This document shows, piece after piece, positions 12,696 to 25,200 of a stretch of 64,000 nt of DNA (the stretch's first letter is position 1; each line of letters begins with the position of its first letter). The notes beneath the pieces are model-generated. The model did no database searches. It saw only the letters and a list, made by a program, of their open reading frames with translations, and was not told the origin of the DNA. The position numbers and the translations under genes are program-made. Origin of the DNA: Aphidius gifuensis (lineage: Eukaryota > Arthropoda > Insecta > Hymenoptera > Braconidae); assembly GCF_014905175.1 (NCBI RefSeq), contig NC_057793.1:2604001-2668000 (forward strand), given 5' to 3'.

Positions 12696-14151
12696 AGATT
12701 TTTTTTTTTTAATATATTTTTTGAATATTGTAATTATATAAATTTAATATATCAAATCTTGGTCTTTGAAATTACAGTTTTTTATCAAGGTTGTCTCGTA
12801 AGACTAGAAGATATTTTTTTATCATTTTACAAAAATTCTTATCGCTATCATTATTTTTTTGTACAAATAATAAAAACTATGAATGAATATATTCAATGTA
12901 AATATAAAAATGTACTCTAAGTTTTAATTGTTTAATTATTAATTGAATTTTTGTTTTAAATAAACTAACTGAAATAGTATAAAAAAAAATAAATACAAAA
13001 TGATACTTGTAATGAATTAATATTGATAAAATTATTAATAGCTTGACTGCTGATTTTATTGAGGCCATGAAAAATTATCAGCCGATAAAAATAAATAAAG
13101 CAATTTAAAAAGCTGTTTTTTTTTTAATACTGAAAACTATCAGTTAATTATAAAACAACAAAAATATTATATAAACTTTTTTTTTCTAGCTTGTATAAGA
13201 CATCTTTCAATTGATTTTTAAAATTTTAATTTTACTAGTTATTAAGAATTTTTTTTTAGTCATTATTTCAATTAAAAATTATTATACTATTTCAATTTGA
13301 AAGTTTAAATAATTTTTATTGCAAGCTGTATGATTCATAATAATAAAATTTAATTTAAGAATTTAATTTAGAATTTAAAAATTATCAACGAGGAAATAAC
13401 TAATTATAATTTAGACAACAAAAAAAAAGCAAAGAATATAGATAATGATATAATTTATTTAATTATTTTACAATAATTTTTTTTTTACAATTGTTATATT
13501 AATTAGCCAGTTGATTATTACCAACTATATATTTATATTAATTTCCGCATTTTGTGTTTTGACAATATTATAAACTTTATAAATTCATTTATTTTTCACA
13601 AATTTTTCATCATCATTTATTTTACAATAAAATAAATTTATCATTAAAAGTTTGTATGAAATTTTAAACTCCACATTTTTGTTTTTTTTTTTTTGTATTT
13701 TAAATTTTTCTTTCAAATAAATTTATCTCAAAATAATATATTTAAATAAACATTAATATTAAAAAATTATTATTTTAAAAATACCACATATCAAAATTTA
13801 ATCACGACTAAATAATAATAAATGATATTTAAAAATAATATAATTTTTTAAATATTAAAATTATAGATATTTTTAATATCGAGATAAATATTTATGAAAA
13901 AAAAAAAACAAAATAGAATAGTAAAAAATAAGTTATTGATAAAAAATATATATCAATTATTTAACTGTTTTATTTAACAATAAAATAATTATTAATTTCT
14001 GATTACTATAAGTATAAAAATTTAAATAAAATTTTTTAATAAACTTACTCATGTTTGACATAAAAAAAAATTGTTTTTTCAAAATGCAATATTATTGCAT
14101 ATATTGTAAATGATTGAAATTAAAAAATTTATTTGAATAATCTAAAATCAA
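12696..14151. other. Intergenic spacer between convergent maltase and LAMTOR1
   Basis: No coding signal on either strand. It contains the 3'UTRs of both genes and homopolymer-rich AT sequence. Confidence 0.55.
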
Positions 14152-15012
14152 TCACGCAATAAATGGCACAACTAAATCTTCTTTGTGTTCGACTTTGACA
14201 TCTTGCAATGCAATAACAGCATTTTTTAACATATTTTTAATCTAAAAAAGATAATAAATCAAATAATAAATCAAATAATAATATTCGTATAATTTATTTA
14301 TAAAATAATAATATATATAATAATAACTTACTAATTCTTGATCTTCACGAGCAATCGGATCAGCAGCAAGTACTCTTTCTGGTGCTGGAATATCTTTTAA
14401 TAAACATGGTACTAATTGTGGAACTCTGACACTTCCAATTTCAATTTTTTTAGCATAAGCTCGTGATCTATCAATGTATTCATGTTGCTCTAAATTATGA
14501 GAATCTAAAGCACCAACGTCAATGACATTTCTGAAATAAATAAATAAATTATGTACATTATTAAATTGTTATTTATTTATCTATTTATTTATTTTTTCAT
14601 CAACTTACGCTGCAGCTTCATGCAAAATTCTGTTTAGTGCACTTTGTTCATCTGTTGTTTTTGGTAATGAACTTGAATATTGACTGGGATAATCATCATG
14701 AATCCTTGGTATAATTGGACTATTGTTAACCGGATCAATCAGTAAACGTGTTGTCTCATTAGGTTCATCCTAAAATACAATAAACAATAAAATAAATTAA
14801 ACAAATTTAGTTAATTTTGTTTTTAAAAATAATAATGTCAATCATAATTTAAAAAATGACAAAATAATAATTAAAAACAGTCACTTGTTGATGAATAAAT
14901 AAAATACAATAAACTAATTATTAAAATATGTTTAAATATTAATTAATGATAGGAAAATTTTACTTACTTCTGGACCAGAATCTTTTTTAAATAAACTACA
15001 ACAACAACCCAT
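14152..15012 (-). CDS. LAMTOR1: Ragulator subunit LAMTOR1 (p18)
   Basis: Anchors the Ragulator complex on late endosomes/lysosomes, where it recruits Rag GTPases and mTORC1 in response to amino acids. Minus-strand exons 14968-15012, 14609-14769, 14332-14530 and 14152-14241 give 164 residues, the usual family length. None of these exons is long, so the gene is easily missed. The start MGCCCSLFKKDSGPEDEPNE carries Gly2 for myristoylation and Cys3-5 for palmitoylation, the lysosomal anchor. An NETTRLL stretch follows, then family-typical segments RILHEAAANVIDVGALD and a conserved C-terminal helix with IARED. It sits head to head with NARS2, with about 454 bp between start codons, implying a shared promoter. 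Confidence 0.95.
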
Positions 15013-15466
15013 TTTTAAAAAATAAATCAATCAATGTTTTTAGAAATATAAAAACAATTGTTTGTATTTTTATAAATAATAATATTATTGTTTATTTTTT
15101 TAAAAATTGCATATTTATATGATTAATCAACTTATTGTTGTTTTACTTTATCAAATATTGTCAAAATATTATCAATAACATAGAGAAAATTTTTTGAAGG
15201 TTATGTTTCATTGACGCCTCTCATATGAAAGGCGGACATTTTGAGTACTTGTAATTTATTAAAACAATATTTCATTGGTTGATAATCAATCGTAGATGAT
15301 AAATTGACGAATCAGCATCAAGAAATGTTAGAAAATTATTATTATTTCGTAGAATCATTGTTAATGATAATCATAGACTGATACAGAGACACACATTCTT
15401 GCTACAACGCAAAATAATTAATATTTTAATCTAACAATTAATTTTGTTAAACTAAAATCACTGATA
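15013..15466. promoter_or_regulatory. Bidirectional promoter region of LAMTOR1 and NARS2
   Basis: The only sequence separating two divergent start codons. It contains a near-perfect 20-bp palindrome at 15215-15234 (CGCCT..TCATATGA..AGGCG). Its core TCATATGA fits the MITF/TFE M-box consensus TCAYRTGA. Both 5'UTRs and both transcription starts must lie here unless leader introns exist. Confidence 0.6.
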
Positions 15467-17224
15467 ATGATTTTAAAGTGTTTTTCTAAAATCCTGAACT
15501 CATCATTGATTCAATCAAGACGAGGTGTTCATAGATTAGCAATATTTTCAGATGCAAATGCCAAAGAATTTGTTGGAAAAAAAACAAAAGTTCAGGTTAG
15601 ATGATTATTTTATTATTCACAATTAATTTCAATTGTTTTCAGTGAATAATAATAGGTATTAATTAATTGTTTATTTGTTTTTTTATCATTATCATCAAGC
15701 AATCATCAATTTTATTGATTATTATTTTTATTGTCATCATACAATTTATAAATTGCTAAATTTACTAATAATATTTTTAAATAATTTGTTTTAGGGATGG
15801 GTACGAGCAGTACGAAAAATGAAAGATAATGTATTTATTGATATAAATGATGGCTCAATGAGTAAACATTTTCAAATTGTTGTTAAAAAATCAATGAAAC
15901 CAAATAATTTAACATACGGTTGTAGTGTAACAGCTACAGGACAAATATCATCACCATTAAATGATAAAATTGAAATGTTAGCTGATGAAATTAATGTTAT
16001 TGGTGATTGTAATTATGAACTTGGTTATCCATTTTATCCTAGAAAAACATATAGCCAAGATTATATACGTCAATATTTACATTTAAGAGCAAGAACAAAA
16101 TTATTTTCAAGTATTTTACGTATACGTAGTTTAGCAACATCAGCAGTTAATGATCATATGAAAAATCGTGGTTTTATTAATGTTCATACACCAATTATAA
16201 CGTCAAATGATTGTGAAGGAGCTGGTGAAGTTTTTAAAGTTATTCCAGAGAATCAAGATTATCTAAAAAATATTAAAAAAGAATCACAAAATTATGATGA
16301 AGCATTTTTTAATGCTAAATCTTATTTAACTGTTTCAGGACAATTTCATTTGGAAACACTTGCAAGGTGATTTTATATAATTTACAAAAATAAAAAAAAA
16401 AACATTTTAAATAACTTTGTAATAATACAATTAATATTTCAGATCATTATCAAAAGTTTATACATTTGGTCCAACATTTAGAGCTGAAAATTCAAGAACA
16501 CGATTGCATTTATCAGAATTTTATATGATTGAAGCTGAAATGGCATTTATAAATAAAATTGAACAACTTACAAATGAAGCTGAATTATTAATAAAACATA
16601 TGACAAATGAAATATTTAATAATTGTGCTGATGATATTGCAACACTGGGTGTTAATCCACCAAGTTGGTTAAATGAAAAATTTTTATATTTAACATATAA
16701 CGAGGCTATTGATATTTTAGAAAAAAATATTGACAAATTAACAATTAATATTAAACATGGTGATAATTTATCAAAAGAACATGAATTATTTATTGTTAAT
16801 TATTGTAACAATATACCTGTTTTTATAATTAATTGGCCAAAAGAAATTAAGCCATTTTATATGAAAGAATGTCAAGATGATTCTACCAAGGTAAAATTAT
16901 TAATATCCATTATTTGTTTTTTTTTTGTTTCAATTTATTGATTATTTTATTTTGAATTGCAAGGTTGATGCAATGGATCTATTGGCACCAGATGTTGGTG
17001 AACTATTTGGTGGAAGTTTGAGAGAAGATAATTATGATAAATTAAAAGAAAAAATTCCAAAAACATCTGATATTGAATGGTACCTTGAACTACGTAAATG
17101 GGGTAATGTTCCAACAGGTGGATTTGGAATGGGATTTGAACGTTATCTTCAAACTGTACTTGGTGTTTCTAATATCAGAGATGTCATTCCTTTTCCAAGA
17201 TGGGCCCACAATTGCAGTTTATGA
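15467..17224 (+). CDS. NARS2: Asparaginyl-tRNA synthetase, mitochondrial
   Basis: Charges mitochondrial tRNA-Asn. Exons 15467-15595, 15795-16366, 16443-16890 and 16964-17224 yield 469 residues, close to the vertebrate NARS2 length. The basic, Ser-rich first exon (MILKCFSKILNSSLIQSRRG) is a likely mitochondrial presequence. It is followed by the OB-fold anticodon-binding domain (GWVRAVRKMKDNVFIDINDG) and the class II catalytic core. Motif 2 is visible as GPTFRAENSRTRLHLSEFYM and motif 3 as GFGMGFERYLQ. The C-terminus PFPRWAHNCSL is family typical. It lacks the N-terminal extension of the cytosolic enzyme, which supports the mitochondrial assignment. Divergently arranged with LAMTOR1. Confidence 0.95.
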
Positions 17225-19275
17225 AATAAATATTTTCAGGATGTTGTAGATTTCATTTAAAACCTCATAATTCCTTGATAATTTTTCCTTCAACTTTTCA
17301 AATGATTATTTAAAAAAAAAAACAAAAAAGAATGGCTTGTCTAAATGATGAGCAACACAAAAAAAAAAAAACTAAAACAAGTTGAAGCTTCAACAAGCTT
17401 CAACAAAAAAAAAACAACAAAAACTGATGACATCTTTCACAGGTCCTGGTTCCTCCATGTCGATTTTTTTTTTTTTTTGATCAACGTTGATTTGGTGATT
17501 AATTGCATGGAAAAGGTTCAAAGGTTTATTTGATTTTTTTTTTTCTCATTGATCCAACCTGAGAATTGTTGATTAAATGAAATTCAACAAATTCAAAAGT
17601 TGAATAGAAAAAAAAATATCAGTAATAAATAAAAAACAACATAATTTTTTTATTATTTCTAAGATAGGATATTTTTATTAATTAGTAAAACGAACATACA
17701 ACTAAATTTAAAAAAAAAAAAAAATCATTATTTATTATCATTATTTATTTTGCCTATACATTGGCATATTTCTTCTGACGTTGAAAGCCTGAAAAAATTA
17801 TCTTCAACTTCTTCTTCATGTTGCTTAATTATTACAATTACAATGTTGTAAATTTTTTTTTCCATTATTTCTTATATTTATTAGTAATTTTTTTATATTT
17901 ATTTGAATTAAGGGATTATGGATTTTTAAGGGGTGGTAATGAGAATGGAATATGAAAAAAAAGTCACCCTCCAAGATGATAAACAGTTTTTTTTTTTTTT
18001 TTGTTCATTTTTTTTTTTCTTCTTTTTGTACAACAAAATAATGTTATTATTCTATTTGATAAATTTCTTAATTTACGAAAAGCTAATATACTCAAAAAAG
18101 TTATTAGCCTATTTCTCATTTTCGTCTTTTCATTTTCAATTTGTTGGTTTTGTTTTTCCATCACAATGCCATTGTGAATTATGATTTTATGTACAATTTA
18201 TAACAGATAATTGTATATCACACATTTTGTACAACCTCATCAAATTAAATCGATGAAAAAAAAATTTAAAAAAAAACGAAAATAAATTTAAAAATCATTC
18301 GAGTGATTTTAATTCAATTATGATTCTAATGAAAAAAAAAAAAAAAAAAAAAGTGGTTAAAAGAGCTTGAAATACAAGTAATTGATTTCAAATTTTTTTT
18401 TCCTAAATTTACTAATTAATTTTTCAAATTAAATTTTTAATTTTTCATTGATTAGCAACTCTCATTTAAATAATCATTATTTTTTTTTTGAAAGTCAATT
18501 TAAATCGATTGTTATTAACCGAATAAAAACATTTCAGTCGATTATTTTTTTTTGTTCTTTTCGAAACCCTTTCAAACAGACATACAAAGTACAAACAGTA
18601 TGAAAACGCCGCCGCAATTTCACTAAAATGATAAATTCTCAAAATAATAATAATGAATTTATTGTTTATTGTTTTGTTGTTTTTTTTTTCATTTAAAAAT
18701 CATCGTGTATTATAAAATCTATTTTTTTTTCATATATATTTACATTATTTTAATTAACAGACAAAAGACGTTATCTACTTGACGATTTAAATCATTCATT
18801 CGTGCATTTATAATAAAAACCAATCATGCTCAACATATACACATTTTTAAGAAGATTTAATCGTCATTTTTTTTATACACTCAATACAAACGACTTGACT
18901 TGATGATTTTAATATTTTATTTTCAACAAATATCCATGTCCTTTAATTAAATAATTATTAAAAAATTAAAACAAAAAAAAAAAAAAAAATCTGATATTTG
19001 AGGTAAATGCTTGAGGACAAGATAAATGAAGAAAAAAATAAATAATTTCTTTTTAAAAAAATATTAAATCAAACCGTAGATTGTATAATAAGACCATGAA
19101 TTTTCTAATTATGATGTTATTTTACTTGAAAAATTTATGACTACGACGATTAATTAATTTAATTTAATTTTAAATTCCGTTTTTTAATTTTAAATTTTTA
19201 ATTGAACAGTTTTCAATTATTGAATTAACTGTTTTGTTTTGTTTAAAAAAAAAATTTGTTTGCTATTATTTGAAT
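17225..19275. other. Gene-free spacer between convergent NARS2 and Pcf11
   Basis: No coding evidence. Long T and A homopolymers (near 17465, 17990-18020, 18330, 18975) dominate. The part nearest 19275 is presumably Pcf11 3'UTR. Confidence 0.5.
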
Positions 19276-22200
19276 TTACATTATAGAACAAAGTCCAGAC
19301 ATTTCTTGGCCTTTTTCTACAGTGGGCAATACAGCTAGTTTCCTACCTTGAAGAGTAGATTTAATTGATGCTGGAAGTAGTGGTCTTTGGTCTTCAATTA
19401 CTGTATCAAGTTGTGGTTTTTCTTTTGGTTCTTCTGGCTCTTTGTTGTTTGTTACAAGTGGCTTTGTTATATTTATTTTAATACGTGATGGTGCTGATGG
19501 CATTGTTGCTGGAGCTGATTCAAGTTCAACATTTCCATCAATTGAACTTGTTACTGCAGTCATTGTTGTGTCAACAACTGTTGTTATCTCAAGAACAGGC
19601 ACCTCAGGTTCTAAACAATAATTAAAATCTATTATTAGCATTGACCAAGAAAAATAATTGTAATTTAAATTAATATTGTAAAAAAAAAGCTCTTACCAGG
19701 CTCTGGATCAATTGGTTCAGTTTTTATTACGACATTTTCAAAATCAAAAGGTTGATCTTCACAATCAGTAATGTCAATTGGTTCTATTTTTATTTGGACT
19801 TTATCAGGTGTACATTCCATCAAATCAGGCTCATTTTCTGTATCATCAGTAATATTTATTTCAATCTCTGGAATTTGTTCAACTTTTTTCTCAACTTCAC
19901 TAATATCATCATCATCATTATTATTATCTTCAACATGATCAGATTTTGTTTCAGTTGATTCATTTTCATTTTCAACTTGTTCACTTTTTGTTTGAGTGTT
20001 TGTATCTTTAATAATTTCTTCAGCATTATTATCTGCGATAGTATTTTCAACAATTAACTCATCTTTTGACTCATCAGTTGGCTTATCTTCTGATTCATTT
20101 TTAAATACAGTTTCTTCAGTTGTTTCATCATCCATTGATTTATCAATTGATTCATCGAGATCATCTTTTTTATCCTCTTCCATTTCTGTCATTGATTCAT
20201 CAAGTGCCAAAGCTGATTTTTCCAATGATTGCTGATAAAATATAAAAATTATTAATTTATTTATTTAAAATTAATTTAACATTAATAATAATTAAATATT
20301 TGAAAAAAATTGAAAATCTAAATGACAAACAAATTAATAATTACAAAAGCACATACCAAAAGACTTTTTTCCTATCATTATTAATTTTTTCGTTTAATTT
20401 TATGTTTTTTTTTTTTTTTTGTTTTATTTGTTTTGTTTTGTTTTTTTTTTTAGCAAGAATGAAAAGAAAATTTTAATTTTATTAAAAAAAAATGATTATA
20501 ATCATCAATAATTTTAATTATAATTTTAAATAAATAATATTGACTAACCTTATGATCTTCGAGGCAAAGTGGATGATAATTTTTACCCTCAAAACAAACA
20601 GCTGGTTTTAAATGCCATTCTTCTTTTTCTTCATTATAAAATGTATCAAATGCATCATGACAAACATGACAATGTGCATCTTCATCATTACCAGCAGGTA
20701 CACTAATAATAATACCATCTTGTGATAAATCATCATTATTTGTACCATCCATATCAGCACTTTGTTTTTCAGTTTCAAAGAAACTCTGTGCACGTTCTTC
20801 TAAATCTTCAATTTCTTCAAATTGTGTCCAAATATTAACATCATAATACCATGGTCTTGAATGTGTTTTTCTAGCAGTATCTCTTTCTTTTCTATTTTGA
20901 CGAAAATGCCAATCTAAATGTTGACTATATTTTGTTGCTGATTCTGGTGCAAATCTAACACCACAAGAACTACATTGCATACCACTATACAATGTCAATA
21001 CTAATGCTGGTTGTTTTATTTTTAATGTTTCTGGTTTATCAAATGATACTGCAATTATTTCTGGTTCTTTTTTAGTTTCAATATTTGTTTTTTTAATATC
21101 ACTATTATCAACTTTTGGAACAATACCAGTTGCAACCAAACGTTGAAATAATTCATTCATATCAAGTTTTAATGGTAATATTGGATTATTTTGTATATTA
21201 CTATTATTGTTGATAATATTATTATTTGTAATATTATTATCATTAGTATGTTCAGCTTGATATGATAAACCAGATGATGGTGCCATTGATGATGATAATG
21301 CTGAACTTAACATATCAAGTTGAAGATCAGGTTTTATATGAGTATTAAAATCATTTGGATCTTGTGAATTTGTATCATTATTATCAAATGTTTGTAGTGA
21401 ATTAATTGTTGATAATCCTAAATTATTATTATCATTAATTTTTTGTTCTTGTAAAATATTTATTGACTGTCTTTCAATTGTTTCTAGAGATGGTGAATCA
21501 CCTTTCATACCCATTATTCTAATATTACCAGCACGTATACCACGTGGTAATATTGAAAATCTAATAAAATGTTTGTTATCACCAATAATAATTGGTTTTG
21601 GTAAACCACCAAAACATACTGGAAATGGACGACCATTTAATAATACAGTTTTTAATGAATCAATAAATTCTAATGTATGTCGTTGTCCATCAAGTTCAAA
21701 TAATTGTGGTTTTGAATCAAGAAATATTGGTACCATATTTCTTGCATTTATTATTAAATTAATTTTACCAACAACTAAATCAATACGTTTAATATTACCA
21801 ATTTTAACTTGTGGTGGTGGTCCTTCAAGTTTAATATTAACTTTTTTATTTCCAATATCAACAATTATTGGTGGACCACCAAAATAACATTCATACCACA
21901 TATCATCAATATATAATTCACGTGTTGGTGCACCAAGACGTATACGATGTACTTCATTATCAAATATAAATTCTTTATATGGTTCATTAAAACAACATAA
22001 TATTGTATCTTTATCATCAATTAATATTGCACGCATACCATCTTGAAAACCAATTTCACGTGGATCATCCCATGACATAAATACAACACCAGTTTGTCCA
22101 TAATAACGTATTTCACGTGGTACACCATCAATATTTATTGATTTCATTGTATCTTTACCAATTTCATTGAGGATTGTTTGATCTGGTGATGGTACATTAC

Positions 22201-25200
22201 GTAAATCATTATTAATCATAATATCATTGTGCAAATTGCTATTATTATTATTAACAATACCAGCTGTTAAATCATCACAATTTGTAATATCATTTTGTAC
22301 TGATAATATTTGATTAATTTGTTGTTGATGAATATTATTAACACCACCACTATTACTATTATTACTATGAATAATATTTGTTGGACCATTTATTAAATTA
22401 TTATTATTAATATTATTAATATTATTCATTGAATTTAATCCAGGTGGTGGTAAAACAAGTGATGGTATTTGTGGTGGTAATGGTGGTGGTGCTAATGGTG
22501 GTAGAGGTGGTAATGATAATGGTGGTGTTGCTGTTGTTGTTGTTGATGTTGAACCAGTATTTATTGACATTAATGGTCCATTCATTGAAGCCATGATATT
22601 TTGATTTATTCTTGGTCCCATATTTGCATTAAAACCATGTGAAAATTGATTAAAATCTGGTCTCATTGGAGCAAAACCACCACGTGGACCTTGCCATGGA
22701 CCAGTTGGACGAAAATCATTATTAAATGGTAATGGTGGTGGTACTTGATGTGCCCATGGACCAGTTTGTTGCCATGGATGTTGCCATCTTGGTCCATTTC
22801 TTCCACTATTATGACCATGATTATCTCTATTATTAACACCACCGCGATGATTAATATCTGATGATGTATCTGGACTTGAATTACCAATATCAATATTTTT
22901 TTCCCAAACAATTGAACCAATTTCTTTTTCTTTTCTTTGTGCAACTTTTAATTTTTCTTCTTCATTCATTTGCCAACATCTTTGTATTATTTTATGATAT
23001 TCTGATTGTAACATTGTTCCTTGATTATATTGTTCTTCAGCTTGTTTCATAAATATTTCAATACTACGATCAGAACTACGATCTGATTTATCATTATCAC
23101 GACTACGTCTATTTGATCTTATATCATCATCATTAAATGAACGTCTACGATCTTTATTATCATCTGATAATTTATTATAAAGTCTTTGACGGCTTATACG
23201 ATCTTTATTACGATCTTTTGAACGTTCTTTATCTTTTTCATCAGAGCTTGATTGTTTATCACGATCATTTTTAGTTGGTGTTTTTATTTTTGCCCAACTT
23301 GCTTTATTTTCTTCAGCTGATATAACTGGTGGTGGTGGTGTTGGTGGTCTACCAGCTTTTGGATTTGTCAATGTACGTAAATCAACATCTTCATTGCCAA
23401 ATAATCTGCAAAAAAAATATCAAAAAAACAAAATAATTAATTTAAAATACAAAAATTTAATTTATTTATTTTAAATAAAAAAATTAAACATACGCATCAA
23501 ATTTCTCTGCTTTAGATTTTTTTGATACTCCAGCCTCAATATGATCAGATGGTCTTTTTCCAGAACTTGTTGGAAGCACTCGAAGATCTAAATCTTCTTC
23601 TAAAAAAAAAAAAAAAGAAAAATAATAAAATTAAATATATTAAAACATATTCATCACCTAAAATAAAAATATATAAAGCGAAAAAAAAAAAGCAACTGAC
23701 TTTTTTCAATTGATTGTATTGGAGAAATAATTGATGCCAATGGAATAAGTGTTGCTCGTAAATCCTCATCTTTACTTGCAACTTCAGCAAGATTGTCATC
23801 ATCCCCATCGAGTCCCATATTACCCATATTATCAGAACTACAATTATCATCTTTATTTCTTCTCATGTAATTACGTGATTTAGCATTTTGACCAGCAGCT
23901 TTAAAAGTTGGTGGATGTGGTGGTGATACAATAAGACTTCCAGATTGTTCTTCTTCCATTAGATCACCAGTATTATTAATATTTAATGTTGATGATTTAT
24001 TATGATCACTGGTACGTCTTGGAATTCTATAAGGTGGACTTGGACTACGTTTTCTTGACTTTCCAATTTTTTTACGAGAATTTTTAGTTAAATCAGATTT
24101 TGAGGATTGTGTTGGTGAGGACATAACACGATTGGAATTAGGTGAGGATGAATCAGAATTATCTTTTATTCTAATTGGACTTGAATCCCTATCAATTTTC
24201 GATATTTTATTTGGTGATATTTGTGGTTGTTTTGATCTAGATTTACCACCAATTTTTCTACTTGAATTTTTTGATGATGACGACGATGATGATGATGATG
24301 ATGATAATGACAATGATGATGATGATGATGATTTATCATTTTTTGAATTACGATCATTACTTAATTTCATATCACGACCACCATCAATACGACGTAACTG
24401 TGATGATTTTCCAACATCATTAAAATTATTACGCGATGATAATATACCAATATTTGTGGAATTTAATTGACAAACAGAATTTTGTTTTTGACTTAATCCT
24501 GTTGTTAATGTTGTTGAAGTTGTTGATACATTATTATTGATACTATTTAAATTAATACGTATATCTTTTGTTTTTTGACTCGAACGATTATTCAAATTAG
24601 AATCTTTATCTTTACTTGTGTTACTATTATTATTATTATTATTACTATTATTATTAATACAACTACTACTACTATTATTATTACTACTACTACTATTACT
24701 ACTATTAATATTACTAACACAAAAATTTTTATCATTGTTGTTAGAATTATTATCATTATTACTAGTTGATAATATTGATGTATTATTATCATCATCAATA
24801 TTATTAATATTATTATTTGACATCATAGGTGTTTGTTTATTTTGTTGTTGTTGAATTGTGCTAGTTACTGATTGTTTTGTTAATAACTGCTGTTGATGTA
24901 ATTGTAATTGTTCAGAAAGTACAGTAGTTGTTATTTGATTTTCTGGTAAATAATTATTAATATCTTTATTTGTACGTGAGCCAATTCGTAATTCAGATGT
25001 TGCTGATGTTGGTATATCATTTGATGTTACTTTTAAACGGGGATCACGAGATATTTGTTGACGTGCTGATGCAACTAGTAGACTATTTGCTGGTGATATT
25101 TTTGGACCATTTGTTGTTCCAGAATTTTTTAATAAAGATGCTGTTGCAGCAGGAAACTAAAATAATTTATTTAATTTTATTATTTAAATATAAATAGAAA

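Noticed and set aside
20450..20548. Read-through extension of Pcf11 after DHK (VSQYYLF..)
   Set aside because: A good donor (AAG|GTTAGT) and an in-frame next exon (19697-20231) make this intron. The extension would be intron retention only.
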